In this document: positions 11,482 through 25,000 of the stretch, one piece after another
How the letters are laid out: each line of letters begins with the position of its first letter
Numbering within the stretch: position 1 is the first letter of the stretch
Assembly: GCF_037325665.1 (NCBI RefSeq)
Contig: NC_090254.1
Coordinates: 19,992,216-20,056,215, forward strand
Length of the DNA: 64,000 nt
Origin: Littorina saxatilis
Lineage: Eukaryota; Mollusca; Gastropoda; Littorinimorpha; Littorinidae
Reading direction: 5' to 3'
Made by a program: the position numbers and the translations under genes
The notes under the pieces: generated by a model
What the model saw: the letters and a program-made list of their open reading frames with translations, nothing else
Told to the model about the DNA's origin: nothing
The model's database searches: none

Positions 11482-14400
11482 TATTATTTAATCTGTACAA
11501 GAACACAGCACAGTAGCCACACCTCTCAGTTTTTAAAATTAGTTTTACAGTCATGTGTAAGACACATAGCAGTACAGTGGTACCTCTCTTTGCGACCCCT
11601 CTCTTTTACGGGTCCCTCAATATTACGACCGACTTTTCTCCGACAGATTTTTTCTCCTTCTTTGGGTTAATATTTCTCACCTCCCTTTCTACCTCACCCT
11701 CTCTAATACGACGTACGACCGTCCATACATGGACTTATTATGACTTTTCCCAAAATTGTCACGGGTTTGGTTTACTCTAACTTATATCTCCAGTCGAGTG
11801 AGTAAGCGATACGGACACAAACCCGTGCTAAAATCTTGTCCGTGTACAACATCACTTCGATCGGCACGCAAACGGCTGAAGCCATGGTTTTTCGTTTCTA
11901 TTTCAGGTCATTACTTTATTTTGAATAGATAAAGGTCATTCACTAGATGTCTGCTTCATTTTGCAAAGAACTGTGCAGGAACTCCTACCTTTTAAACACG
12001 CAAAGTTACAGAAACGTTATGAAAGTAATCCGAACATCGAACCAAAACCGAAAGTTGTGGTGACGTCATGAAATTTTGCAATGTACGTATGCAAAGTGCG
12101 TGTAAACATTTTCGGTCTAGCCTACAATGGCGGCCGACGAACATAGTTTTGAAATCTGGAACTGTTCTTGGTTTTCCCCGATCCGTGACCGGATGACGCG
12201 ATATACAATAAATTCTCATCAGAATCCCGTCAGTGAAGTTTGAAGGTGAGTAGTGGTGTGTCCTAAATTAATCAACTCTGTGGACAGTCCGTAGTGCAGT
12301 TATAAGCAAGTCAAGTTTCATTAAACAAGCTAGAAAACAGTGTGGGTAATTAATTGAATAGAAAACAGGTTACCATAATCGTTCAAGGAAAGAATAACAT
12401 ATTACTTTGTGGGCGGCATCAATCAAAACGCCCATGTCATTCCGGATCATTGACGGACCCGGACATAACATAACAATCCTCCATAATACGACCCCTCCAT
12501 ATAACGACCGAATTTCGGTTACATTTTCAAAGTCGTTAGACAGAGGTACCACTGTATTGTTCTTAGGCCTCGAGTCTTCAGACATTGATGCATATTTTTT
12601 GTATCTGACGCATTGTTCTGACTCCTGGCCAGTCGACTGATAGTTTTGACATGTATAGGAAGTCCTGTGACAGAAGAATGTTTCTGTAATCAGGACATTT
12701 GACCGTTACATGTCCAACTGACCTATTGTCCCCTGAGTCAGTGAACAACACTGACATAGAATGAGTGCTAGCAAAAGCTGTTACAGGCGCCAGGTGTGAT
12801 ACAAAACATCACAGCTATATTGTAAACTTCCATCAAAGATGCAGATAGCAAGCAGAACAGATGGACCAATTTTTCCATCACATAGCATGATTGTGATGGT
12901 CTCAGAAACTGCTGTCCCAATACAGATATATTGTGTGGTCTAAAAAAAAAATATCCGTTTGTATCCACAAACAGATAATACATTTATATTGGGCTGGATT
13001 ATAAATGTGCCCATTTCTGCGACTTTGGGTATTGTTGAGTTAATCCTCTGATTGGTGAAATGCGAGGTCAAAGTTAGACCAAAATGTAGACAAACTTGAC
13101 TGCACTCACTGAGTCTCACTTCAAGCTGAATTTGTAAAAGTTCAAGGAAGTATAAGTGATAGCTATAATTGTAGAACAGATGAAAAGTAATGGAAAACAG
13201 CCCTGGGGTGCACATAACAATACTTTAACCACAGTGACTGTTTTCGCAAAAATGGGCTCATATTGTGTCGTGTACTCGACCTCGGTGTAAAATACATTTC
13301 TTTGTGTGTGTTCTGCCAGGATTTGCTGAAGAAAGCCGTGGACACAAGCCTGAAAGCACGCAGGGACTGGGAAAGGCGCCCTCAGGAAGAGCGCAGCCAG
13401 ATTTTTCTGAAAGCAGCTGACCTGCTGGCCAACAAATATCGCATGGACCTTATGGCTGCCACAATGCTTGGACAGGTGAGTCTGCAGTGTAGCCAGAGTT
13501 TCAGATTTAATGACATACAATACCGATACATGCACAGCCTGGCGGTGACCTTGCGAGTATTCTTCCTCTGCTGATATGGCTATGTCACCGAGACTGAGAA
13601 TTATTTTCAACATTGTTTGTCATTTCATCGGGAGACATACGTAAGATGTTCACAGATCTTAGGCAAGGTCGCAGCTAACTTTGATGTTGTTGCGAGGCTT
13701 GTGCCAAGGTTGCAGCTACCCGCAATGTTGTTGCGAGCCTCGCGCCAAGGTTGCAGCTACCCGTGATGTTGTTGCGAGCCTCACGCCAAGGTTGCAGCTT
13801 CCCGTGATGTTGTTGCGAGGCTTGTGCCAAGGTTGCAGCTACCCGCAATGTTGTCTTGAGGCTCAAGCCAAGGTTGCAGCTACCCGTGATGTTGTTGCGA
13901 GCCTCACGCCAAGGTTGCAGCTTCCCGTGATGTTGTTGCGAGGCTTGTGCCAAGGTTGCAGCTACCCGCAATGTTGTCTTGAGGCTCAAGCCAAGGTTGC
14001 AGCTACCTGCGATGTTGTTGCGAGCCTCACACCAAGGTTGCAGGTAGCCATGACCAGTGTCGACTAGTTGCTGCAATGTGTGTAGATTGCTGTGACCTCG
14101 CAGCATCATCACAGCGACTTTTCTTTTCTGCAGTGTGGTGGTTTTTTTAACGTTAGCAGTACACATAAGTTCATTTTTAAAAAAAATAATAATTTGAAAC
14201 ACTGATATTTTTATTTGTTTAGCTATCTTGTTGCACTGATTTGACCTGACTTTGGATTGTTTTCTGTGTCTTTCAACAGGCGAAGAACATTCAGCAAGCA
14301 GAGATAGATGCTGCAGCAGAGTTGGTGGACTTCCTTCGCTTTAATGTCCAGTTTGCTGGAGTGAGTGGAGCGATGTATTTTTTTCTATAGTCTCAGTTTT

Positions 14401-17400
14401 TTGGGTAGAATGTTTGAAATTGTATAAGCCCCCTGATCACCAGCACCATTTGGAGTAAGTGTTACTGTTCAGGTGTGTTTGACAGGTGTTTATGTTGGTT
14501 TACCTGTCATGAGTATGTCATTTCTCCTTGTCTTTACAGGTGTTTTTACATCTAGCTGTGTTGCAACAAAAGGTTCTGCCTTTCCCTTTGCAACCTCTTT
14601 ACTGTCCACTCCCACAACCTCCCCCCGCAGGTTAGGGGGAAGAATTTACCCGATGCTCCCCAGCATGTCGTAAGAGGCGACTAACGGATTCTGTTTCTCC
14701 TTTTACCCTTAAGTGTTTCTTGTATAGAATATAGTCAATGTTTGTAAAGATTTTAGTCAAGCAGTATGTAAGAAATGTTAAGTCCTTTGTACTGGAAACT
14801 TGCATTCTCCCAGTAAGGTCATATATTGTACTACGTTGCAAGCCCCTGGAGCAAATTTTTGATTAGTGCTTTTGTGAACAAGAAACAATTGACAAGTGGC
14901 TCTATCCCATCTCCCCCCTTTCCCCGTCGCGATATAACCTTCGTGGTTGAAAACGACGTTAAACACCAAATAAAGAAAGCTCCCACAACCGTCCCATCCC
15001 GCTCTCATTCACACACAAATATATGCACGCACACTCCAACATACACATGCTCTGTTTTTATGCCGTATTAACATACCCTATTTCAGTTTTTATGTCTTCA
15101 AATGTTGTGTGTAAATGTGTGTTATTCTTCTTTGTTCATGGCCCGTTGAAACTCCCAACAATCTTTTGCGTGTATGACCGTTTTTACCCTGCAAATCAGG
15201 CACCCGTACACCGCTTTCAGGGGAAGCATGCTGGTTATTTTCATGTTTCTGTAACCCACCGAATATGCAGATAATAAGAACAGTTAAGTAATGAGCCCTT
15301 CTGCTTAACTGAGGGGTACTGTAGCTTTTCGTTAGAGGGCGCAATTAAATGATAAAGTACACAGGCATTAGTCATGGTAAAAGTAGAGCTTTCAATGCTT
15401 GCCGTGCTGTGCATTTGTATCTTAATGACAAAAGGACAGCATTAAATTGCGCCTGTGGCCATAAATCATCCCTGATGCCACCTTGCAAAATGAGGGGGGG
15501 AGGGGGGTGGGGGGAAGCCATATCCCACCCCCGTGTCTCCACAATGGCACATAAAAGACCTTGGTCATTCTGCCCTAAGTGCAGATGGCTGATACCACTT
15601 AAACACGCTTACACTTGTGTATCATCAAAAGTCGTGAGGGCGTAAAAACTCAAATTATCAAATAACCCATATCATGTCCTGAAGAGGTGAAATATTTAGC
15701 CTGTAGGACAGTAAGCATTCTCTCTTTCCTTGCAAAATGAGCTATTGAGGGTGGCCCTTCAGCGGAAGCACTCATTATGTAATGGAAGCACTGTTACAAA
15801 ATTGAACAAAGTGATCGTCGTTGTCGTGTAATAGAAGCACTTTTACAAAATTGAACAAAGTGATACTGTTGCAGAAAGTGACGGAGTACCAGCCGATCAG
15901 CCCTGACAACACTGTCACAAACTCCATGATTTACAGAGGTGTAGAGGTAAACTGTTTCCGCATCAATCACTTTCCTGTTTGAAGTTTTGAACACTCTAGA
16001 TATTCAGATCAATTATTGATGTCGGTGTAAACTTATGTGTTGCCGATCACGAATTGTTCAGAAAAGTGTGATGGTTGGCTTAATTATATGCACGTTTAAT
16101 GGTCTGTCAGCTGACTGGCCAGCAGACAACATGTATTATCAACACTGATAGGTAAATGAAACCATACATGTGTGGGAGATTAATTGCATCACTCAGCAGG
16201 TTCTTGCATTAAGCACCATATTGGCATTTGTAAAGCCTTTTGGTTGGCTATGGCCTTCTTCGTAGGAAGAAGACTGTGAGAACTGTTGCGATAGTATAGT
16301 TTCAGCATAGATGACTCTTCGGTCCCTGTATGAATGTGATCTGAGTTTATGTAGCTGTCCTTTTTGTCTTTACTTGGTTTAGTTGATCATGAATATTTAG
16401 ACAAGTTCTTGACAGCTCATGAAAAGTAAACTGTTCTTTATTGGAATGGAAATTTAGGTGATTTTTGTAGTATGATTTTGTTGTTAAAACTAAATTATCA
16501 AGCAAGTATTATGGTTGCTTGAACATGTTGGTAAATTGAGAAATGAATGTTTGATGATTTGCAGGGCTTCTGGGCAGCGGTCTGTCCTTTCAACTTCACT
16601 GCCATTGGTGGTCATCTGCCTATGGCCCCTGCATTGATGGTCAGTGCCTTTGGAATTGGTGACGTTTTTATTTGTTGTGTTGAGTTAATTGTCTTCTTTT
16701 TGAAGAAAACAATAGGTCTACTGCGCAAACCATCTTGATTTGAGAATTCAAACTAACCTTTCTTGTTTTTTTTTATTCTTGTTTTTTTAATTCTTGTTTC
16801 GTTCTTCAACTTTACTTTTCCTCTTTCCAAACTCATGTTTTCTTTATCTTTCTTTCCTTTTCGGAACACTTACCATTGTTATTTTTTTGGTCATACTGAC
16901 TCAGTGCTCAGAGTTTGTCAGTGCTAGTAATGTTATCTATGACTGGTGCCATCTGCATTGATTGCAGTAGATATATAACCAAATTTATTTTGTGGGTCAA
17001 CAAATTACTAAAAACAAGAGACTATTATATTAATGGAAAAACTGTGCACTGTTCCCACAAACTGAAAGGCCAACATCGGCTAGTATGTGCGATGTAGCTC
17101 AGTTGTCACCTAGCTGACTGGACTGTATCTAATGTTGCTCACGATGCAGAAGTTTAGCTCTGTGGCCTTCCACTGTTATAAACGTTTTCATTCTCTGTTG
17201 AACTGTTAGGCTCAACTGGGAAAACGTAACAGGTAGCATGTCTTTAAGTACAATGGAACCCCCCCCTTAAAAAAAAACAGATAAAATCTGGTCTAGACAG
17301 GAGTGCGGCAGTTTTAAAATGGAGTTAAATTTACAGAGGTTATGAACAGAAAATTGAAAAAAAAGTAAGGGCGTAAGAAAGTGGAAGTCTATAACGGGGA

Positions 17401-20400
17401 GTTCCTTTGTACTCTTAGGAACAATAGCAATAACAATTACAACACTTTATTATCCATTAAAATGAACACTTTGAAATGAAAAATTGTCTTCCACTCATCT
17501 AATACTTCAAATCAAATCAAAATAACTTTATTATCTCACAGGGAGAAATTGCAGTCGTGGTAAGACAAACGAAACTCTTACAACATTAGCATTATATTTA
17601 TAAATATAATATGTACTAAGTTGTTTTTGTTGTTGTTTTTTGTTCCTGCATGCCTGTCAAAACATACACACATAATAACATACACACACTGTCTCCTCCA
17701 GGGCAACGTTGCGCTGTGGAAACCGTCAGACACCGCTGTCCTGTCTAACTACGTGGCCTTCAAAGCCTACAGGGAAGCCGGTCTTCCTCCCGGTGTCATC
17801 AACTTCCTGCCTGCCGACGGGCCTGTCTTTGGCGACACCTTGCTTACCTCCCCTGACCTGTGTGGCATCAACTTCACAGGCAGCGTCAAGTGAGATAGTG
17901 GTGGTGTGTGTGTGCTCAGGGTTATGCATTAGTGGGTGTAGATAAGAGTGTGTGTATGATCTCTGTGTGTGCATTAATATGTTGCTCTTCTTGTTGTTGC
18001 TGTTTATACGAGCATTATAGCTTTGTTGATGGGTACTAAAATAGAGTGTTTGGGATTCTTGTTTAGTTTTTTTGGGCTTGTTTTCTGTGGTGTGTGTGTG
18101 TGTGTGAGGGAATGTGCATGTCTGAAGGGAGAAATGCACGAGTGAGTGTACTCTTCTTCTTTCTTTAGACTGCCGCCTTCATCAGAGTGAAGATTCTGCA
18201 GACTTTGAAGAGAGTTGCGAAGATGAATTGCAGCTGGTGTCATCAGAACTGCCCGGGGGTTCAATGATAGCTAGTGGGGGGTAGAAATAGAGGAGGGAGG
18301 TGGGGAGGATCAGGGGCGAGGGGAGGGGGGGTGGGGGCGGGGAAGGGTGTCTAGATCCGGGATTTGAAGGCTTCCAGAGAGGGGCTGAGAGCGACCTCAC
18401 CTGGGAGCGCGTTCCAGTCCACGATGGTGCGTGGAAAGAAGGACTTCTGGCGGTAGGTTGTGCGGCACAACGGTAGCTGGTAGGCAGCATCGTGAAGGAG
18501 TCTGGTGCTTTTGGCGGTGGGATTTGGGGTGGGTGTGTTGCGGGTGTTGATCGACAGCAAGCCATTGGTGTATTTGTACATGGTGATGAGGCGGGCTCTG
18601 CGGCGCCGATCTTGAAGTGTGGGCCACTGCAAGTGTTCCAACATGGCATCAACGCTCGAAGTCTTGCGGTGGCGATTTACAACCCATCGGGCTGCCCTGC
18701 GCTGCACAGCTTCGAGGCGATCCACGTCCTTGCAGGTGTACGGATCCCACACGGGACTCGCAAATTCCAGGGGAGAACGGACAAGGGCAAAGTAGGCTCT
18801 CTGCTTCACTTCCTGTGAGCCGACTCTTAGGTTGCGTCGGAGAAAGCCAAGCATCTGGTTTGCTTTGTTAGTGATGTTTAGGATGTGGATATCCCACCTC
18901 AGGTCGTGGGACAGGGTCACTCCGAGGTACTTTGCCTCGTTTACAGGGCTGAGGGTATGGCCGTGCAGTTGGTAAGAGCATGGCGTGGGGTTTCTTTTCC
19001 TGGACACCGGGAGAGTCTGGCACTTATCCGGGTGGAAGCTCATCAGCCACTTCTGCTCCCACTCAGCGAGGCGGTTCAGATCCTCTTGGAGGGCTTGCTT
19101 GTCACTGGCGGAGCTGATAGTTCTGTGGCAAAGAGTATCATCAGCAAACAGGCGGGAGGTGGAGGTGAGGCCCTCAGGCAGATCGTTTATGTAGAGTAAA
19201 AAGAGGGCGGGGCCAATTACGGACCCCTGTGGTACCCCGGACTCCACGGGAACGAGACTGGAGGTGGCGCCGTCAACCACGACTGCCTGCTGCCGGTCGG
19301 AGAGGAACCCCTTGATCCAGGCGTGCATCGTCCCGACGATGCCATAATGGTGAAGCTTGTGGAGAAGAAGTTCGTGGCAGACTCGGTCGAACGCTTTACT
19401 GAAGTCCATAATGAGGGCGTGGGACTCTTTCCCTTTTTCAAGGTCGTCTGACAACTCATCCACAAGCCCCAGCAGTTGGCTCTCACAAGAACGCTTGCTC
19501 CTGAAACCATGCTGTTCTTCCCGCAGGATGCCGTTGGTCTCAGCGAAAGACATAAGTGTACTGGTGACAATATGCTCCATGAGCTTACATGGTATGGACG
19601 TCAAAGAGATGGGTCGGTAGTTTGATGGATCGTATCGTTGACCTTTTTTGTAGACTGCCGTGACATTCGCTAGACGCCAATCTCTTGGGACTACGCCGGA
19701 GTTTAGCGAAGACTGGAAAAGGAGGGCCAAGGCAGGTGATAGTTCGTCAGCAAGCTCCTTCAATATCCTGGGGCTGATTCCGTCTGGACCTGGTGCCTTG
19801 CTGGGGTCGAGGTCTTTCATCAGTTTGCCAACGCCAGAGCTGGTGATGTTAATAGTGCTGCAGGTGGGGCGGTCAGGTTTTGCGTGGAGGTTTGTTCGCT
19901 CTTGAAATTTTTCTTCAGTGCAGGAGATCTTGGGGCTGAAGGCCGAGTGGAAAGTCTGGTTTAGTGCCTCAGCACGGTCTTTGGCGTCGGTGACCAGTTT
20001 GCCGTCCACCTTAAGGGGGGAGACGCCGGAGGCCTCGGTGCGTTGCGCCTTGATGTAAGTCCAGAATGGTTTGGTGTTGGGTCTGGTGGTGTCGTCGGTC
20101 TGGTGGTGTCATAGTATATTGTCTGTGTCTCTTGTTTTCTGTGGTGTGTGTGTGTGTGAGGGAATGTGCATGTCTGAAGGGAGAAATGCACGAGTGGGTG
20201 TACTTCATAGTATATTGTCTGTGTTTCTTGTTTTCTGTGGTGTGTGTGTGTGTGTGAGGGAATGTGCATGTCTGAAGGGAGAAATGCACGAGTGGGTGTA
20301 CTTCATAGTATATTGTCTGTGTCTCTTTTTTGTGTGGCTAGTAATTAAAGAGCAGTTTGTTAATTAATTGGTACTGAAATGGAGTATTTGTTCTGTATAG

Positions 20401-22051
20401 GGTCACATATTGTTGTTGCTGAAGGCCGGCCGGTTTATCACATCAAGTTTGTACAGGGTCAGGTTTTAGGGACAATAATAGCAAGATCTAGATCAGCACT
20501 TTTCAGGACGTGTACGGGTAATGTCATCAAATCCAGTTTTTACGTCAGTACCCGTTTGCCAAGATCTGCAGTCTTGGTGGGAGCAAAACAACGTATGCAT
20601 TTGGAACATTAGAGAAGAAAGTGAGTCACGGGTGACGCAATATCTACACCGTACAGGCCTTTGCTACATGTTCGATCATCTAGAACACTGTATTATTGAC
20701 AGTGTTGCACAAACTACATATGCATTGCTGTCAGGGCAGAGAAAAGTGCGAAGAGAACTTTTACCACAGACATTTTGATATGTTTTCAGAACATTCAAAA
20801 GGCTCTGGAGGCAGGTAGCAGAAAACCTGGACAATTACAAAGTGTACCCCCGTATTATTGGAGGTAAGTCATGTGAGGTGAATGTGGCGAGTGAATGTGC
20901 TAGTACAGTGGTACCTGCTATGAAAGGAAACCCTGGGTATCAGCTAAAAGTGTTGTCCCTATAGATAGCAATAGACGATTTTTGGAAATAACTCTTGTCA
21001 CTGCTACCTGACCGTTCTGCAGAGTTATGCCGCTTGAAGCTCGGACAAATATTTCAACTTCCGGCCAACACGTGCTCGAAGTAAACAAGCAAAGGAGAGA
21101 GGAGAGAAATCAGTCCAAACATTATGCGTTGCTCTTGAGGAAAGTGCGATTCTCATAGTCGATACCCTGTACGCGTATCTTCCCATTGGTGAAACGTGAC
21201 ATTACACGCCAGTCACTAGCGATCGAGTGGGTACGTCACATGTGTCTCAAACGCGTGTGATCAATCAATATGAGGCTTATATCGCGCGTATTCCGTGGGT
21301 ACAGTTCTAAGCGCAGGGATCTTTTTTTATTTTTATTTTTTTATGCAATTTATATCGCGCACATATTCAAGGCGCAGGGATTTATTTATGCCGTGTGAGA
21401 TGGAATTTTTTTACACAATACATCACGCATTCACATCGGCCAGCAGATCGCAGCCATTTCGGCGCATATCCTACTTTTCACGGCCTATTATTCCAAGTCA
21501 CACGGGTATTTTGGTGGACATTTTTTATCTATGCCTATACAATTTTGCCAGGAAAGACCCTTTTGTCAATCGTGGGATCTTTAACGTACACACCCCAATG
21601 TAGTGTACACGAAGGGACCTCGATTTTTCGTCTCATCCGAAAGACTAGCACTTGAACCCACCACCAAGGTTAGGAAAGGGGGGAGAAAATTGCTAACGCC
21701 CTGACCCAGGGTCGAACTCGCAACCTCTCGCTTCCGAGCGCAAGTGCGTTACCACTCGGCCACCCATGGGATGTTTGTCTGAGTAAAGCAAGGGTACTCG
21801 CTCTTTCACAGCCCATACAAACTGACAATTATTTCCGGAATTTGTCTATTGGCCTGTCATGACAGGCGTATTTTGGTCAAGATAGAAGACAACAGCTAGG
21901 GCTACAGAAGGTAGCATTGGGATTTGTTCTCTTATTGGGAGGGCCATCAATTGCAGATATCACTGTGTGCATGCTGCTATTCATTATATTTAGTCAAGTT
22001 TTGACTAAATATTTTAACATCGAGGGGGAATCGAAACGAGGGTATGGTGTA

Positions 22052-22089
<38 letters not shown>

Positions 22090-25000
22090 GATTCAGACTA
22101 AACTACTGGACCGATCTTTATGAAATTTGACATGAGAGTTCCTGGGTATGAAATCCCCGAACGTTTTTTTCATTTTTTGAGTCACTTGAGAAAATGTGAC
22201 TCTATGTAATCGGTCAGTGTTAGTCTGTCCGGCCGGCCGTCCGGCCGGCCGGCCGTCCGTAGACACCACCTTAACGTTGGACTTTTCTCGGAAACTATCA
22301 AAGCGATCGGGCTCATATTTTGTTTAGTCGTGACCTCCAATGACCTCTACACTTTAACGATGGTTTCGTTGACCTTTGACCTTTTTCAAGGTCACAGGTC
22401 AGCGTCAAAGGAAAAATTAGACATTTTATATCTTTGACAAAGTTCATCGGATGTGATTGAAACTTTGTAGGATTATTCTTTACATCAAAGTATTTACATC
22501 TGTAGCCTTTTACGAACGTTATCAGAAAAACAAGGGAGATAACTAGCCTTTTCTGTTCGGCAACACACAACTTAACGTTGGGCTTTTCTCGGAAACTATA
22601 AAAGTGACCGGGCTCAAATTTTATGTGAACGTGACTCCCAGTGACCTCTACACTTTGACGTCTGCTTTGGTGACCTTTGACCTTTTTCAAGGTCACAGGT
22701 ATGTCTTGAAGGAAAAAAATTGAAATATCATATCTCTGAAACTATTCATCGGATTTGATTCAAACTTTATAGGATTATTCTTTACATCAAATTATTTACA
22801 TCTGTATTGTGTTGTGAATAGCAATTTCTTCCTGTCCATCTGATGCCTCATATAATATTCAGAACTGCGAAAGTGACTCGATCGAGCGTTTGCTCTTCTT
22901 GTTTGATAAATGTCTTTGATGACGTCATATCCGGCTTTTCGTGAAAGTTGAGGCGGCACTGTCACGTCCTCATTTTTCAACCAAATTGGTTGAAATTTTG
23001 GTCAAGTAATCTTCGACGAAGCCCGGACTTCGGTATTGCATTTCAGCTTGGTGGCTTAAAAATTAATTAATGACTTTGGTCATTAAAAATCTGAAAATTG
23101 TAAAAAAAAAATAAAAATTTATAAAACGATCCAAATTTACGTTTATCTTATTCTCCATCATTTGCTGATTCCAAAAACATATAAATATGTTATATTCGGA
23201 TTAAAAACAAGCTCTGAAAATTAAATATATAAAAATTATTATCAAAATTAAATTGTCGAAATCAATTTAAAAACACTTTCATCTTATTCCTTGTCGGTTC
23301 CTGATTCCAAAAACATATAGATATGATATGTTTGGATTAAAAACACGCTCAGAAAGTTAAAACAAAGAGAGGTACAGAAAAGCGTGCTATCCTTCTTAGC
23401 GCAACTACTACCCCGCTCTTCTTGTCAATTTCACTGCCTATGCCGTGAGCGGTGGACTACGAGTATACGGTCTTGCTGCGTTGCATTGCGTTCAGTTTCA
23501 TTCTGTGAGTTCGACAGCTACTTGACTAAATATTGTATTTTCGCCTTACGCGACTTGTTTTTCTTTTGCAGAATGTGGAGGCAAGAACATGCACTTTGTC
23601 CACAAGTCCGGTGACGCTGAAACCGTCATTAACGGCACAATCCTCTCCACTTTTGAGTACAACGGCCAGAAGTGTTCGGCCTGTTCCCGGGCCTACATCC
23701 CACAATCCATGTGGCCTCAGGTCAAGGATGGTCTGCTGGCGGCCTTGAAAGAGGTCAAGACTGGGTCGCCCTTGGACAGGGAAAACCTGGTCACTGCTGT
23801 CATCGACGACAAGGTGGGCTTGCAGTTATGTGACTGTGAAGTGCAGGGTTGTGAAAGTTAGATTAAGGCATGCATTTATTAGAATGGACAACACATTAAT
23901 TGAGTAGAAGAACAAACAGATTAAGGCAATTGCATAATTTATTAGAATGGACAACAAATTAATTGAGCAGAAGAACAAACAGATAAAGTCATGCATTTAT
24001 TAAAAATTGGAAAAAAAATTCATTGAGCAGAAGAACCAACAGATAAAGTCATGCATTTATTAAAAATTGGAAAAAAAATTCATTGAGCAGAAGAACAAAC
24101 AGATTAAGGCAATTGCATTTATTAGAATGGACAAAAAATTAATTGAGCAGAAGAACAAATTGCAACTTGTTTGTGGTCGTAAGATTCAGAGAAAAATTTT
24201 GCTGTATAACGCTGATCATAGTGACTGTATTTACTGTCACATACTTCCCAAAATGGGGGTGGTAGGACAGCAAAAAAGGTGTGTGTGTGAGTGCGTGTGT
24301 GTGTCTGTGTGGAAGCAAATGCTCTCAGATTTTGTTCTGGAAGCCTCTTTGTTTTATTTATTTTTCCTACAGGCATTCGCTCGAATCAAAGGGTACCTGG
24401 ATATGGCAAAGTCGGACCCAGCTCTTACCATCTTGGCTGGAGGCACCTGTGATGATAGGTAGCGATTCTTTATAATTATCTTTTCTGTTCAGAGGTAGTA
24501 GTAATGAGCGCTTCTGGGTTGATAACGCGAGACAACTCCTGTGGTCTTGCCGCGAGGTTCCGCCTGTTACCATTGTCTTTTTACCGTATAAAATGCACGA
24601 CTTACACACGAACTGTTACCAAAGACAGACATGGGACTGGTCCGAATTTTATCGGAATTCCGATATTTTCCTTAGCTCACAGACCATTCTTGAGATCGAT
24701 GCAAATTCGTTGAGAAAAAAAAGGGGGGGGGGTGGTGGTATGAACCGTTCAGCTGAAGCTGTCTGCGTCTGAAGGCATTGCATTCGCACCCCAGCACTCG
24801 CGTGAACCCATAGCAGTATCATGGGTCGCGTTTGATTGGCTATCGATCTCCGACAATTATCGCCTAGGCCTAATTATTCACCAATGGCGGTTTGCGGGTT
24901 GTTTTAATTGGCTGGCAATCTCCAAACGCCGAAGGTGAAAAAGGTAGCATGATGGCGTCTGGATTCCGTATTGTTTTGTCGGCTGTGGAAGCTCTTACGA

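Noticed and set aside
13681-14067. Long overlapping frames on both strands of a repetitive stretch
   Set aside because: A 41-bp minisatellite unit without stops produces them; the region lies in an ALDH4A1 intron.
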